NCBI GenBank assembly: GCA_021772935.1
Contig: JAJFLA010000038.1
Span: 1 to 64,000, forward strand
Source of the DNA: Gammaproteobacteria bacterium
Lineage (GTDB): Bacteria > Pseudomonadota > Gammaproteobacteria > Xanthomonadales > SZUA-36
Direction of reading: 5' to 3'
DNA length: 64,000 nt
Part shown: positions 27,872 to 39,368 of the stretch, piece after piece
Numbering within the stretch: position 1 is the stretch's first letter
How the letters are laid out: every line of letters begins with the position of its first letter
The notes under the pieces: generated by a model
What the model was told of the DNA's origin: nothing
The model's database searches: none
Seen by the model: the letters and a program-made list of their open reading frames with translations, nothing else
Position numbers and translations under genes: made by a program

Positions 27872-28070
27872 AACAAGCTCCAGTAAGTAAATCCAATCTT
27901 AATAATATGCCAAATTTTTCCTTATGACATAGAGAAACCTGACGACAGGCCGTTTAAGCCAAAACCACAAAGTAATTCTGTTGGTAAAGTAGGCCTGGTG
28001 AATAAACCACATCCAGTTTTTTGAAATTATCAATGATTAAAAGACAAAACCATGATGTCATTTTGACCTT

Positions 28071-28484
28071 TCAGTGTGCTGTTTTATTGATCTGCAACCA
28101 ATAGAGACCCAGGTCTCTGACCGTCGTCGTAAAATCATCAATATTCACAGGTTTGCTGACAAAGCTATTAACGCCCGCAGCATAAGCTTTGTCGATGTCT
28201 TTGTAGTCATCCGACGAGGATAGAATAACGACCGGTAGTTGCTTGGTTCTTTCATTCGAACGAATTTGCCGTAAGACCTCATGCCCATCAAGCTTGGGCA
28301 ACTTCAAGTCGAGAATGACCATTGCAGGTAAAACACCTTCCTCACTGAAAAGGTAATCGAGAGCTCGCTGCCCGTCACGGACCACATCAATCCGATTGTT
28401 GATATTGTTTTTCTTAAAAGCGCGGATGAGTAACAACACATCTTTATAGTTATCTTCAACCAGCAATATGACTTTTTCATCCAC
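28071..28484 (-). CDS. Rcp1-like single-domain response regulator
   Basis: A receiver of about 137 residues. The GTG at 28484 overlaps the end of the kinase gene and has GGGAG upstream; extension further upstream reads into kinase sequence. The phosphoacceptor is Asp59 in VILDLKLPKLDG, the acidic pocket is VEDN, and SKPVN holds the conserved Lys. The form is that of cyanobacterial-phytochrome partner receivers (Rcp1 type). It is translationally coupled to the kinase and has no output domain, so signalling continues by phosphotransfer or protein contact. Confidence 0.9.
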   Translation of the reverse strand: MDEKVILLVEDNYKDVLLLIRAFKKNNINNRIDVVRDGQRALDYLFSEEGVLPAMVILDLKLPKLDGHEVLRQIRSNERTKQLPVVILSSSDDYKDIDKAYAAGVNSFVSKPVNIDDFTTTVRDLGLYWLQINKTAH

Positions 28485-30420
28485 TACCCGCTTCTCCCGA
28501 ATCAAGTTCAAAACAGAAGCTCGCACCTTCACCGACCTTGCTTTTGACCTGTAAGTGTCCATTATGTCGATGAATAATACGCTGAACCGTCGCCAGACCG
28601 ATGCCTGACCCTTCGAACTCTTCATTGCTGTGCAAGCGGTGAAACGGTTCAAACAATTTATTCTCGTAAGCCATATCAAACCCCACGCCATTGTCCTTTA
28701 CCTGACACAAAACCCTGCCACTTTTGTGTACCACATTGAACTCAATATATGTGTGTTGCTCGTAGCTGGAAAACTTCCATGCGTTGCCAAGAAGGTTTTC
28801 CATCACAACCGTCAGCAGACGCGTATCCCCCTTGACCACTCCGCCCGGTGCGACATATGTCGTCACTACACGCTCTGGATCAGAATCCTTCATTTTTTGC
28901 AAAATCTCAGCTGCACACTCTGAAAGGTTAACCTTCCCCATGCATATTTCGCCCTGGGTTACACGCGCAAGCTTAAGCAGGTCATCAATCAGGTGACCCA
29001 TCTCCTGGCTACCCTCACGTAAATAGCCGATATACTCTCTAGCTTCACTTTCAAGAGCTTCTCCATAATCGTCAAGCAGGGCCTGACTGAAGCCGTCAAT
29101 TGCCCGTAAGGGCGCGCGCAGGTCGTGGGCAATGGAGTAGGCAAAAGATTCCAGTTCCTGGTTGACCAGCTTAAGCTCAGCAGAGCGATGTTCAAGCTTC
29201 TGCCAGGTAAGCTCTATGTTATCGGCCATGCCATCAAAAGCGGTCGATAACAAGCCCATTTCGTCTTTAGTATTTAAATTTGAGCGCACCGACCGATCGC
29301 CGCCAGCCAGTTGAGTGGCAACTTGAGCCATTTGACGCATGGGCCGGGTCAATTGGCGAATCAAAATCAGGATCAGCGTAACCATAATACCGAGCCCTAT
29401 TGTCACCACCCAGAGTGAAGCCCTGACAGATTGGCTCACGGGGGCGTAGAGCTGCTCCTTATCGATCTTGATGACCATACCTACTCCCCAGTTCGGGCTA
29501 ACACGTATGTGCCGGTAGGCGGCCATGACCTCGTGGCCTCGATAATCATTACTTTCAATCAGACCTTCATACCCTGCCGCAGCTAGTGTGGCGGGCTTGG
29601 CCTCAATTTTATGTTCCAGCACCCGGGCCGTACTACCATCCTTCAACGAGTGGCGAAGTGGCATCAGTATGCGGCTATTCTCGTCAACCAGGACGACTTC
29701 ACCGGTATCACCGAGCCCGCTACGAGTCTCAAATAAAGGTTTGAAAACATCCTCCACTGTAACTTCCAGTATGACGACACCAATTACTGTTTTGTTCATA
29801 TCCATTAACCGATGAGCGATGGCCAAATGTGGAAAAGAATCACCCAAGTTCAAAGCCACGTTCACGATACTTGTTTGTCCAGCCCGCGTGTTCTCAATCC
29901 AGAAATTCTTATCAATATCGGGTACGGAGCCGATTTCAACATCATCGGTCGAGACAAGAACTCGCCCGGTTTCAATATCGATAATGCGGATAGTCTCATA
30001 CGGGTTCACTTGACCTTCCCCGTGAGTCATCTTAACCAAAGATAAGAAAGTGGAAATTCTATTGAAGTCACCCCTGTGCCGGAGCTGTGACCAGGACCCT
30101 TCATCGACGCCGCCGTCCAGCTCCATATGATGGGAAAAAGCCGCAAGTGTTGAAAAGTCAGCGGTCGTAATCTCGTTATTGATGATAATTTGTACGTCAC
30201 TAAACCTTTCCACAAACCAGTGCTTCAGTTCATTTTGATTCAGGTCGGCGACCAAGGTGAGATGACTCGCTGCTTCTTGCCTGGCGTTGCCCGCCCATCC
30301 ATTAAACGAGGAAAACGGCAGACCGGCGATGTTTACCAGTTCTGTGGCAAGAAAACCCAGTGTGAAAAGCAAGGTAAACGCAATCAGGAACTTTGTGCGT
30401 ACACTGTTTCGTGCTTTCAT
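28477..30420 (-). CDS. Membrane sensor histidine kinase (dCache-HAMP-HisKA-HATPase)
   Basis: A 647-residue kinase. The first transmembrane helix is at about 11-32, followed by a periplasmic double-Cache-like sensor (about 40-332, with IRIIDIETGRVLVST and GEVVLVDENSRIL) and a second helix at about 336-355. HAMP spans about 355-408. The phosphoacceptor is His432 in SIAHDLRAPLRA; the ATP-binding domain has N box Asn546, DNGVGFD and GSGIGLA. It overlaps the downstream receiver gene. Cache domains usually bind small metabolites such as amino or organic acids; the ligand is unknown. Confidence 0.93.
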   Translation of the reverse strand: MKARNSVRTKFLIAFTLLFTLGFLATELVNIAGLPFSSFNGWAGNARQEAASHLTLVADLNQNELKHWFVERFSDVQIIINNEITTADFSTLAAFSHHMELDGGVDEGSWSQLRHRGDFNRISTFLSLVKMTHGEGQVNPYETIRIIDIETGRVLVSTDDVEIGSVPDIDKNFWIENTRAGQTSIVNVALNLGDSFPHLAIAHRLMDMNKTVIGVVILEVTVEDVFKPLFETRSGLGDTGEVVLVDENSRILMPLRHSLKDGSTARVLEHKIEAKPATLAAAGYEGLIESNDYRGHEVMAAYRHIRVSPNWGVGMVIKIDKEQLYAPVSQSVRASLWVVTIGLGIMVTLILILIRQLTRPMRQMAQVATQLAGGDRSVRSNLNTKDEMGLLSTAFDGMADNIELTWQKLEHRSAELKLVNQELESFAYSIAHDLRAPLRAIDGFSQALLDDYGEALESEAREYIGYLREGSQEMGHLIDDLLKLARVTQGEICMGKVNLSECAAEILQKMKDSDPERVVTTYVAPGGVVKGDTRLLTVVMENLLGNAWKFSSYEQHTYIEFNVVHKSGRVLCQVKDNGVGFDMAYENKLFEPFHRLHSNEEFEGSGIGLATVQRIIHRHNGHLQVKSKVGEGASFCFELDSGEAGSG

Positions 30421-30462
30421 ATGTTAGTGGGGCTTCAAGTCATTACGCCTGACCATTCCATG

Positions 30463-33400
30463 TCACAAGGCGTCGATGTAGCCTTTAACCTGTTCCATAG
30501 TAGGTCTCATGCTCGAAGACAGGCTGTCTATTTTATCCCATTCCGCTTTACGTCCGGCAACTTCCAGGGCGAAGCATAAATCAGCCAGACTATCTGCTCC
30601 CACCGTTCGCGCCGAAGATTTCAGCTTATGTGTGTGGAACGAAACTTTCTCAGCATCATGCTGCTCATAGGCTGCTTCAAACTCAGCAACAATCTGTTCC
30701 ATTTGCGTGCTGAATTTCTGCAAAATGTCAATTTGCGCAGCAATATCATCCCCAAAAATCTCGCATAATGCGCCCGGATCAACCGGACTCCGCTGGTCCC
30801 CGCTCAAGTCAGTTTCATCAACGGCATCAGATTTTGTGTCTGTTGACAGCTGTGTTGGCGGCGGTTCAAACATTTCCGACCCTGCTGCTTGCGGTAACCA
30901 CTTAACCAGTGTCGAAAACAGATTGTCCGGTACAACCGGTTTGGCAACAAAATCCTGCATGCCAACCTCAAGGCAGGCCTGGCGGTCTTCTTCAAAAACA
31001 TTCGCGGTCATCGCCAGGATCGGAAGCTCTGCATAGCGGACCCCGGAACGGGTCATCGAGCCGGTCATGGAGCGAATTACCCGTGTTGCCTCCAGACCAT
31101 CCATTACCGGCATCTGAATATCCATCAACACCAGATCATAGACCGTGGTCGAAACCATTGAAACAGCTTGCGCACCGTCTTCTGCCACATCCACCGCCAT
31201 ATAAGCGCCACTGAGGAGCGACATAGCTACTTCTCGATTAATGGCGTTATCCTCAACCAACAGGATGCGACTACCCGCATGATGTGTTCGCAGCTGTATC
31301 TCGGCACTGCTCCCTTCCACCGAATCAACACTTACCGAGACACCATGGCCGCGCTCCAACCAGGCTGTGAACCAGAAGCTGCTGCCTTCACCGAGATCAC
31401 TTTCAGCGCCGACTTCACCACCCATCAGGTTTGCCAGACGCCGGGTGATGGCCAGACCCAGGCCAGTGCCACCGTGCTTGCGTGTTGTAGAGGGGTCAGC
31501 CTGCTCAAAAGCCTGGAACAATCCACTCAGCTCATTTGGGTCGATGCCAATACCAGTATCCCGCACTTCGAAACGAAGCAGGACTTTATCGTCTCGCTCT
31601 TCGAGTTGTTCAGCACTAAGAAAAATACCACCGTGCTCGGTAAACTTGATGGCATTAACGGCATAATTAAGTAATGCCTGGCGCAAGCGGGTCTGGTCGC
31701 CCTTAAGCCCACATGGCACATCACTCAAATCTACTTCAATACTTAAGCCTTTAGCCACGGCCTGTGGCTTCAATAGTGACTGCACCTGGCCAAAAATATC
31801 CTTAAGGTTGAAGTCTGAATTCTCCAGCGTCAACTTTCCGGCATCAATCTTGGAAAGATCGAGGATATCATTGATGATAGCCATTAGATGTTCCGCGGAA
31901 TTATCAATTTTAGCCAACTGTTGCGCTTGTTCCGGGGTTGGTCGGGCGCGATGTAACAAGTGGGTAAGCCCGATGATGGCATTCATGGGCGTGCGGATTT
32001 CGTGACTCATATTGGCCAGAAAATCACTCTTGGCCCTGTTGGCATCCTCCGCCTTTTCCATTGCCTCGGCCAACTGCAAGGTACGCTCTTGTACCCGTTC
32101 TTCCAGGTGATTGCGATGCTCTTCCAACGCTCCTTCCAGTTGTTTTTTCTCGGTGATATCCTCTTTCACCGCAAGATAGTGCGTGATTGAGCCATCGGCT
32201 TGTTTCAGCGGTGCTATACGGGCCATCTCCACATACTCACTACCATCCTTGCGCTTGTTGAAGAGTTCACCCTGCCAGAGTTGACCGCTCAATAGTGCAT
32301 CCCACAGCGCCTTGTAGGTTTCTCGCGATGTCTTACCCGACTGCAGTATCCTCGGGTTTTTGCCCAATACGTCCTCCAGTTCGTAACCCGTGGAGCTAAG
32401 AAACGTTTCGTTCACATATTCGATATTGCAATCGATATCTGTGATGACAATATGTACCGGGCTCTGCTCCACAGCCTGCGCCAACTTGCGTAGCTCGGTT
32501 TCACTTTCACGCAGCGCCTGCTCAGCACGCTTCTGTTCCGTGATGTCGACATAGGAAATAATGGCAAACTTGCCATCCAAAATACCAAGCATCGCTGCAT
32601 TGCTGATCAGGTATTTGACTTCCCCACTATCAGAAAATATTTCAATTGGGTAGTCATGCAAAAACCCGTCGCGGAGCAATTGCTGGACAGATTCCGACTG
32701 TTTGTTGGATTTAACCCATCGATTGTCTTTGAAAATACTGCTATTGAGTTCATCGATACTTTCAACATCATAAAGTGCGAGGCATTGCTTGTTAATTTCC
32801 AGCCTTTCACCGGTTTCGAGATTCAATATCTGCATCGGTAAGGGGTGAAAGTGAAATGCTTTCGAGAATTTTTCTTCGCTATCGTTAAGTGCTTCCTGTG
32901 TCAGTAAACTCTCGGTGATATCTGAAGCTGCTGAGACAAATCCGATTATTTCTCCTGCAGAATTACGTTGATAGTCCCAATGGATATCAAGCACAACCTC
33001 GCGGCCATGCTGGGTAACATTGCATGCAACGACCCTTTGGGGTTCTGGCTGCTCAGCAACCAGGCGGTTATGTTCAGTGATCAATGCCTGACGGCTTTCC
33101 TCGTTCGGTCTGAAATCCCAGATATGACGACCCACTAACTCACCCTCGTCATAACCCATGATACGGTGCAACGCTGGATTGGCGTAGGTAATGACGCCGT
33201 CGATATCAGTTTCCTGAACGCCATCAGGTATCGTGTTTAAAAGTAGACCCCAACGATTTTCGCTTTGCTTCAGCGCTTCGTCTGCGATCATTTTTTCCGT
33301 GATATCAGAGATAACGGAGACAAAACCGATAAGCTCTCCTGCTGGGTTTATCTGATAGTTCCATATAATTTCGAGCACCACCTCACGACCGTCCGCATTA

Positions 33401-34179
33401 ATGTTGGGTGTACTGAAAGTTTCCGGAACGGGTTGCTTTTCAACCACATTATTGAAGTAGTCCTTTAACGCCTGCTTGTTTTCATCCGTTATCTCAAAAT
33501 CCCAGATGTGGTGACCAATCAGCTTGCCAGGTTGGCATCCATAAATACGGTGCGCAGCAGCATTGGCATAAGTTATGACACCGTCGAGATCATTCTCCTG
33601 AATACCAAGAGGAAGCGTACTCATGAGCAAACCCAGACGTTGTTTGCTGCTTTGATGTGCTTTCGCAAGCTGAAAATGTTCAAGCTCAGTTGTGACCCTG
33701 CCTGAAAATATCTTCAACATTGATTCAGCAAGGTCGGTATTTTTTGCGGATTTACGGTCCATCACCACCATGATGCCCAACAGTTCACCGGACCTGCTTA
33801 GCAGCGGTGTTCCCATATAAGACTCTACAGCCATCTCTGTCAGCATCTGGTCTTCCGGGAAGTCTTTTTGCACAGATGAAGGAAAAACACAAAATGTCTG
33901 GGCAACAGTTTTTCTACAGGGCGTTCCTTCCAGATCATACTCAATCGGCAACTTCATGGGTTGCCCCTTCTCAGATCCTCCAACCAAGCTTACACGTTCT
34001 TTGCTTTCCAGAAGTTCTCCAATAAAGACATAGTCCACACCCAACACGTTTGCCAGGTAATGACTTACTTTATTAAAGAACTCTTCGCCGGAGACCGTCG
34101 ATAAGGTTGTCGTCAGGCCTGCGATCGCCTGCTCTATGTGCTCACGATTCGAAACATCATTTTTGAGTTGCTTGACCAT
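30463..34179 (-). CDS. Hybrid histidine kinase GAF-PAS4-HisKA-HATPase-REC-HPt
   Basis: A 1238-residue soluble hybrid kinase. In order: GAF (about 15-170), four PAS domains (about 181-300, 308-430, 436-550, 562-680), a coiled coil, HisKA with His726 in [13 protein letters not shown], an ATPase domain ([15 protein letters not shown]), a receiver with Asp1020 in LVLMDIQMP, and a C-terminal HPt with His1184 in HTHKLKSSA. The first two PAS domains are close copies ([13 protein letters not shown] versus [13 protein letters not shown]; GRxVVLxIxWxYQ in both). No transmembrane helix, so it senses cytoplasmic signals. The full phosphorelay needs an external output regulator not found nearby. Confidence 0.93.
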   Translation of the reverse strand: MVKQLKNDVSNREHIEQAIAGLTTTLSTVSGEEFFNKVSHYLANVLGVDYVFIGELLESKERVSLVGGSEKGQPMKLPIEYDLEGTPCRKTVAQTFCVFPSSVQKDFPEDQMLTEMAVESYMGTPLLSRSGELLGIMVVMDRKSAKNTDLAESMLKIFSGRVTTELEHFQLAKAHQSSKQRLGLLMSTLPLGIQENDLDGVITYANAAAHRIYGCQPGKLIGHHIWDFEITDENKQALKDYFNNVVEKQPVPETFSTPNINADGREVVLEIIWNYQINPAGELIGFVSVISDITEKMIADEALKQSENRWGLLLNTIPDGVQETDIDGVITYANPALHRIMGYDEGELVGRHIWDFRPNEESRQALITEHNRLVAEQPEPQRVVACNVTQHGREVVLDIHWDYQRNSAGEIIGFVSAASDITESLLTQEALNDSEEKFSKAFHFHPLPMQILNLETGERLEINKQCLALYDVESIDELNSSIFKDNRWVKSNKQSESVQQLLRDGFLHDYPIEIFSDSGEVKYLISNAAMLGILDGKFAIISYVDITEQKRAEQALRESETELRKLAQAVEQSPVHIVITDIDCNIEYVNETFLSSTGYELEDVLGKNPRILQSGKTSRETYKALWDALLSGQLWQGELFNKRKDGSEYVEMARIAPLKQADGSITHYLAVKEDITEKKQLEGALEEHRNHLEERVQERTLQLAEAMEKAEDANRAKSDFLANMSHEIRTPMNAIIGLTHLLHRARPTPEQAQQLAKIDNSAEHLMAIINDILDLSKIDAGKLTLENSDFNLKDIFGQVQSLLKPQAVAKGLSIEVDLSDVPCGLKGDQTRLRQALLNYAVNAIKFTEHGGIFLSAEQLEERDDKVLLRFEVRDTGIGIDPNELSGLFQAFEQADPSTTRKHGGTGLGLAITRRLANLMGGEVGAESDLGEGSSFWFTAWLERGHGVSVSVDSVEGSSAEIQLRTHHAGSRILLVEDNAINREVAMSLLSGAYMAVDVAEDGAQAVSMVSTTVYDLVLMDIQMPVMDGLEATRVIRSMTGSMTRSGVRYAELPILAMTANVFEEDRQACLEVGMQDFVAKPVVPDNLFSTLVKWLPQAAGSEMFEPPPTQLSTDTKSDAVDETDLSGDQRSPVDPGALCEIFGDDIAAQIDILQKFSTQMEQIVAEFEAAYEQHDAEKVSFHTHKLKSSARTVGADSLADLCFALEVAGRKAEWDKIDSLSSSMRPTMEQVKGYIDAL

Positions 34180-34279
34180 TTGTCTGTTTACTCTACGTTT
34201 TTGACAATGATTACACTATCGTCAACTACTCTCCCTCTCTTTTATACTGTGAACATTCCCAGTATTTTAACAAAGCGGA

Positions 34280-36514
34280 TCATAGCCACTTTCCCACAAC
34301 GTCACGAAGGCTCTCAAGCATGACGGGCTTTGCGATAAAGTCGTTCATCCCCGCCTCAAAACAGCTCTCACGATCTTCATCGAAAACATTGGCGGTGAGA
34401 GCGACAATCGGAAGTTCAGACTTAGAATAGCCTTGCTCGCGGATAAGGCGAGTTGCTTGCAACCCGTCGAGCTCGGGCATCTGACAATCCATCAAAATGA
34501 GAGCATAGGTGTGCTGACCGAGCGCCTTGAGAACCTCCTTTCCATTACTTGCAACATCAACCTGATAACCCAGAATCTCAAGTTGCTTGACGGCAACAAG
34601 CTGATTGACAACATCATCCTCGGCTAACAGTATTTGCCTATCGGATTTTTGCTCGCTGGTCACCACGGAGGGTGGGACATCCGGCTCTTGCAGCAAAGCA
34701 TCAGCCTTGTTTGCTACAAGTTCGAATGGTATTTCAAACCAGAAGACCGCGCCCTGCTCAGGGTTGTTAAATGCTCCAATTTTTCCGGAATGCGCTTCGA
34801 CAATTTTTTTGGATATTGCCAAACCCAAACCACTTCCACCATATTTGCGAGACGAGCTTTCGTCGGCTTGCGAGAAAGGCAAAAACAATTCATCAACCGC
34901 GTCAGACTTGATGCCGATACCACTATCGATCACCTCACAACGAATACGTGCAGTTGAATCCGACGTTTCGACCAGGGTGAAACCAATTCTAATCTCACCC
35001 TCCTGTGTGAATTTGATCGCATTAGCGACAAGGTTCATCAACACTAAGCGTAATCGTGACGAGTCTCCCTCAAGTCCGAGCGGCATGTCATCTTGAAATT
35101 TTAGAAACATTTCAATATCTTTTTGTTCTTGGGACGCGCGGAAAAGATCAAGAACCTGGGTGGCTGTTTCATCCAGTCTGAAGGGTTCCTGAACAAGTGC
35201 GAGTTCACCTGCTTCATATTTTGAGTAGGCAAGAATATCGTCAACAACTTTTACCATTCCCTGTGCTGACAAATTGACCAGCTTGGCATGCTCTTGCTGC
35301 TCGTTATTCAACTCACCACGAAGCAGGATTTCAGACATACCGAGAATACCGTTCATTGGTGTTCGTATCTCATGACTGACATTAGCGAAGAACCGGTCTT
35401 TCATTTTTGCTGCTCTTTTGGCAACCTGCTGTTTGACACGCAGGGCTTCTAACTCTACAGACCGGGCTTCGCCTTCATGAAAAACTCTACGTAGAGACCG
35501 ATTCTCCAACATCGCCAACAAGCAAAATATTGCCAACCCGCCCAACACCACGGAGGCCTGAGCTTGTCTCATTTCATCGTGCAAGAGTCCAAGTTGATCC
35601 AAAAAAATATGCAACACAGGCAGGAAAAACGACACCAAAATGATAGGGCTAATGCTGGCAATCGAACGTTGCTTGACGGCATCATCAATGTTGATATCAA
35701 TCTCAGCTGCGGGAAACTCAAAATAACGAGCCCTCGCAATGACTACGATCAACAAATATGGCAAGCTCCACAAGATGTCGCTGACGGCGGTCTTGGCCCA
35801 CTGATAACGCGCTGCGTAATTCATTGCCTCCAACAAATCAAGCCCCGCATAGGTAAAGCAGGTGATTGCCAGCATGCTATACATCACCTTCCAATAAAGT
35901 GTTTTGGCCTTGAGCACTAAACGCACCAACCATATAACCAAAACAGCATCCAGACAGGTAAAGAAGAGAAGAGAAGGAACCCAGGACGCATAGATTTCCG
36001 GTGTAACCCTGCTAGGTATCAAGATAAAGTAGAAAAACAGGCAAAGTGCAAGCACAAGCACTGCCGCGCCCAATAACCAGCGGTCTGAACTGTTTAAGAC
36101 TTGTCCCTCCTGGTTGTGAGGCGCAAAGCCTAATGCGACGAACCAACCAATGTAAAACCCAAGAAAAGCGGCATCGGTGCTGATATCAAGTAATGCGCTC
36201 CAGGAGCCCGGTGACCAAAACAAATATAATGTGTTTACAAACCACCATAAAGCAAAAGCAAAGGAGAGTGATTTCCAGAACATACGCTCGTTTTCAGAGT
36301 GATCTTTCTGCTGGCGAGGCCACAGAACAACCACAACGAATGGCAACAAGAATACGGAAGCCAGAGCCCTGGAGTAGATTGATAGGCTTTCACTAGAAAA
36401 GTTTGGCAGGAAAAACGGTACATGAGCGATGATAAACAATACAAGAAAAACCAGAACAACAATGTCTTCCCGCACCTGTCGGAAGAATATCCTCTTGTAA
36501 GCGTTGAACTCCAT
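34280..36514 (-). CDS. Hybrid histidine kinase with multi-pass membrane sensor
   Basis: A 744-residue hybrid kinase. Residues about 17-335 contain seven or eight hydrophobic helices forming a membrane-embedded sensor with little periplasmic sequence. Then come HisKA with His381 in [13 protein letters not shown], an ATPase domain (SGIGI, GGSGLGLA) and a receiver with Asp676 in LILMDCQMP. There is no HPt, unlike the 1238-residue kinase just downstream, whose HPt could complete the relay. The two genes are 100 bases apart on the same strand. The sensor type was not matched to a named family with confidence. Confidence 0.9.
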   Translation of the reverse strand: MEFNAYKRIFFRQVREDIVVLVFLVLFIIAHVPFFLPNFSSESLSIYSRALASVFLLPFVVVVLWPRQQKDHSENERMFWKSLSFAFALWWFVNTLYLFWSPGSWSALLDISTDAAFLGFYIGWFVALGFAPHNQEGQVLNSSDRWLLGAAVLVLALCLFFYFILIPSRVTPEIYASWVPSLLFFTCLDAVLVIWLVRLVLKAKTLYWKVMYSMLAITCFTYAGLDLLEAMNYAARYQWAKTAVSDILWSLPYLLIVVIARARYFEFPAAEIDINIDDAVKQRSIASISPIILVSFFLPVLHIFLDQLGLLHDEMRQAQASVVLGGLAIFCLLAMLENRSLRRVFHEGEARSVELEALRVKQQVAKRAAKMKDRFFANVSHEIRTPMNGILGMSEILLRGELNNEQQEHAKLVNLSAQGMVKVVDDILAYSKYEAGELALVQEPFRLDETATQVLDLFRASQEQKDIEMFLKFQDDMPLGLEGDSSRLRLVLMNLVANAIKFTQEGEIRIGFTLVETSDSTARIRCEVIDSGIGIKSDAVDELFLPFSQADESSSRKYGGSGLGLAISKKIVEAHSGKIGAFNNPEQGAVFWFEIPFELVANKADALLQEPDVPPSVVTSEQKSDRQILLAEDDVVNQLVAVKQLEILGYQVDVASNGKEVLKALGQHTYALILMDCQMPELDGLQATRLIREQGYSKSELPIVALTANVFDEDRESCFEAGMNDFIAKPVMLESLRDVVGKWL

Positions 36515-36793
36515 AGCTCGTAGTGCCAGACCCGCCTAACCTTGCATGTCTGCCACTTAACCGAACATTTTCAGTACACTACCTCGATTGAGTTCCATTT
36601 CAATCAAGCCTTGCTATAGTTTACGCCAGCTCGGTTTGCGACACGACTTAGCGTGTTGAAAGAGTACCCCGCCCCTTCATCAAAGTCCATAGTGGTTGAC
36701 CGCGCTCAGAACCATCATCAGCCGCAGCGCACAGAAACCGCCCAGACACCAGGCCGGCCGGTCAATTGGTTGCGGTGGTGATTAAGTACGGCT

Positions 36794-38059
36794 TTACAGC
36801 CTCAGGTCTGTTAATTGCCTATCGAAGAGGTATTTCAGGTCAAACACGACGCAGTGTTCATTGCCCATGCTGCGGATTTTCTCTATTCCCATTTCTCTAA
36901 ACTGTTGATGTGCCACCGCGATAACAATGGCGTCATATCTGCCGGTTTTAGTCTGCGGCTCGAGATGCAGCGAATCCATTGTTGAGGTATCAACCCAAGG
37001 GTCACTGACATCGACATCAGCTTGCATGTTTTTCAGTAACTCGATCACCCGAAAAACCTGGCTGTTTCTGGTATCTGGACAGTTTTCTTTAAAGGTCACA
37101 CCCATCACCAGGATATTGGATCCTACGATGGAAATACCACGCGTCGACATCTCACGTAACAGCTTATCCAGGACAAAATCAGCCATGCTGTCATTCATAC
37201 GTCTTCCGGCCAGGATGATCTCCGGGTGATAACCGGCCTGGGCTGCACGATGGGTCAGGTAATACGGATCAACACCAATGCAATGACCACCGACCAGGCC
37301 CGGTCGGAAATTAAGAAAGTTCCATTTGGTGCCAGCTGCCTCCAGTACTTCTTCCGTATCCAGACCGAGCTTGTCAAACAGCATGGCCAGTTCATTAATC
37401 AAGGCGATATTGATATCACGCTGGGTATTTTCTATCACCTTGGCCGCCTCTGCCGTTCTAATGTTACTGACTTTGTAGGTGCCGGCAGAAATGATCGATG
37501 CATACAACTGATCCACAAAATCTGCGGCTTGAGGGTTAGAACCTGATGTCAATTTCTTGATGTCGGTAATGCGATGAACCTTGTCTCCAGGGTTGATGCG
37601 TTCTGGACTGTAGCCGAGAAAGAAATCCTGGTTGTATTTCAGGCCAGATATTTCTTCGAGTATGGGCATGCAGACTTCTTCGGAGGCGCCGGGAAAGACA
37701 GTTGATTCGAAAATAACAGTATCACCCGGCTTCAGTACTGCGCCCACGGTGTGGCATGCACTTTTTAATGGTGTGAGATCCGGCTGCTTAAACTCATCGA
37801 TGGGGGTCGGGACAGTAACGATGAAAACGTCGCAATGACGAATTTCACCTGGGTCCGAGGTGAAGCGGATATATTCCAGGCTTTTGAGGTCGGCTGGCGC
37901 CACTTCCAATGTACTATCCTGGCCTGCATTGAGCTCATCCACACGGCTTTGCTTGATATCAAAACCGGTGGTGGAGTATTGCCTGGCAAATTCCACAGCA
38001 AGCGGCAAGCCGACGTAACCCAGGCCAATGATGGCGATGTTGTATTTACCCTGTTCCAT
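36794..38059 (-). CDS. tviB: UDP-N-acetylhexosamine 6-dehydrogenase, TviB/WbpO type
   Basis: A 421-residue nucleotide-sugar dehydrogenase. The NAD fold opens with IAIIGLGYVGLPLAVEF, the middle domain has GYSPERINPGD and IENTQRDINIALINELA, and the catalytic Cys is in GGHCIGVDPYYLTHRA. It resembles Salmonella Vi-antigen TviB closely along its length, including the PEIILAGRRMNDSM stretch, so it probably oxidises UDP-GlcNAc or UDP-GalNAc to the uronate for capsule, O-antigen or exopolysaccharide. It is followed at a distance by a UDP-xylose synthase-like gene, but no glycosyltransferases lie nearby. Confidence 0.9.
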   Translation of the reverse strand: MEQGKYNIAIIGLGYVGLPLAVEFARQYSTTGFDIKQSRVDELNAGQDSTLEVAPADLKSLEYIRFTSDPGEIRHCDVFIVTVPTPIDEFKQPDLTPLKSACHTVGAVLKPGDTVIFESTVFPGASEEVCMPILEEISGLKYNQDFFLGYSPERINPGDKVHRITDIKKLTSGSNPQAADFVDQLYASIISAGTYKVSNIRTAEAAKVIENTQRDINIALINELAMLFDKLGLDTEEVLEAAGTKWNFLNFRPGLVGGHCIGVDPYYLTHRAAQAGYHPEIILAGRRMNDSMADFVLDKLLREMSTRGISIVGSNILVMGVTFKENCPDTRNSQVFRVIELLKNMQADVDVSDPWVDTSTMDSLHLEPQTKTGRYDAIVIAVAHQQFREMGIEKIRSMGNEHCVVFDLKYLFDRQLTDLRL

Positions 38060-38390
38060 TACAAATACAGTTCTCTCATGCTCGATATGGATAAATCCGG
38101 ATCGCCTTTAGCGGTCGTCCATTGGATTGATCAATGATCTGCTACAGGAAGTTGATCTTGGTTAGCCTCTGGATCAGATTGGTAGAGTCGATTTCCAATA
38201 TCTACTGATCAAAAGCAATACCCTGACCGGCGCCCATTATAACCATTCTTATCAACGCAAACTGCTTAGATGGAACCGACCAAGTGCGAAAACCTTTCAA
38301 AACTGGCTCAATAGCAAAACACAGGACACCACACTAGATAACTTTGTGGGTACCCGTGAATAGTTATGCTCTAATTTTCAACCCCGGCAG
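38060..38390. other. Gap with a start-less, protein-like frame on the opposite strand
   Basis: A 331-base gap between two minus-strand sugar genes. On the plus strand, 38166-38363 is an open frame of 65 codons with no ATG, whose translation looks protein-like (for example GRVDFQYLLIKSN and LLRWNRPSAKTFQNWL). It may be the 3' remnant of a lost gene. It matched no family I recognise. The promoter of the dehydrogenase gene must also lie in this gap. Confidence 0.35.
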
Positions 38391-39368
38391 TTACGGATTC
38401 GACAAAGCACCTGGTTCGGTTTGACATAATCGTTCCTGAAAATAAGCTATGGTCGGTTTCAGGCCCTCATCCAATGTTACCCCAGGGTCCCAGTTCAGCT
38501 CTGCCTTAGCCTGGCTTATGTCGGGTTTTCTTTGCCTCGGGTCATCTTGAGGTAGTGGTTTATATACAATGTTAGAGTCTGAACCGGTCATTTTTACAAC
38601 AATCTCAGCCAATCTTTTGATCGTAAATTCACCGGGGTTACCCAGGTTTACCGGTCCAGTTAGTTCCTCTTTTGAGTTCATCAGCCCTATTATGCCTTTC
38701 ACCATGTCATCTACGTAGCAGAATGAGCGGGATTGGCTACCATCACCATAAATGGTGATGTCGTTGCCTTGCAGGGCTTGCACGATGAAGCTTGAGACGA
38801 CGCGGCCATCTTCAGGCAACATACGAGGGCCGTAAGTGTTGAAAATCCTGGCGACTTTAATCCCGGTGCCATGCTGACGGTGGTAGTCGAAAAACAGCGT
38901 CTCGGCACAGCGCTTGCCCTCGTCATAACATGAACGTACACCGATAGGGTTGACGTTGCCCCAGTAGTCTTCTGTTTGTGGGTGGACTTGCGGGTCCCCA
39001 TAGACCTCACTGGTTGATGCCTGCAGTATACGCGCGCCCGTGCGCTTGGCCAGACCCAGCATGTTGATAGCACCGTGTACACTCGTCTTTGTGGTTTGTA
39101 CCGGATCACGCTGGTAGTGAATCGGTGATGCCGGACAAGCCATGTTGTAGATTTGATCTACCTCGACGTAAAGCGGGAAAGTTACATCATGTCGCATCAG
39201 TTCGAAATTGGGTTGTTTCAGTAAGTGAAGAATATTTCGCCGCGTACTGGTGTAGAAATTATCGACACACAGCACTTCGTGACCTTGGTTCAGGAGGTAC
39301 TCGCACAGGTGCGAGCCGAGGAAGCCAGCACCACCAGTGATCAAGATTCTTTTTGTTGATATGGTCAT
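38391..39368 (-). CDS. UDP-glucuronate decarboxylase (UDP-xylose synthase)-like SDR
   Basis: A 325-residue extended short-chain dehydrogenase. The Rossmann motif is [11 protein letters not shown]; the active site is STSEVYGD with Tyr and Lys in [22 protein letters not shown] and [12 protein letters not shown] are typical of UDP-glucuronate decarboxylases (UXS), which make UDP-xylose. Full length for the soluble bacterial form. Together with the TviB-like gene it indicates an uronic-acid- or xylose-containing surface polysaccharide. The required UDP-glucose dehydrogenase may be elsewhere. Confidence 0.9.
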   Translation of the reverse strand: MTISTKRILITGGAGFLGSHLCEYLLNQGHEVLCVDNFYTSTRRNILHLLKQPNFELMRHDVTFPLYVEVDQIYNMACPASPIHYQRDPVQTTKTSVHGAINMLGLAKRTGARILQASTSEVYGDPQVHPQTEDYWGNVNPIGVRSCYDEGKRCAETLFFDYHRQHGTGIKVARIFNTYGPRMLPEDGRVVSSFIVQALQGNDITIYGDGSQSRSFCYVDDMVKGIIGLMNSKEELTGPVNLGNPGEFTIKRLAEIVVKMTGSDSNIVYKPLPQDDPRQRKPDISQAKAELNWDPGVTLDEGLKPTIAYFQERLCQTEPGALSNP

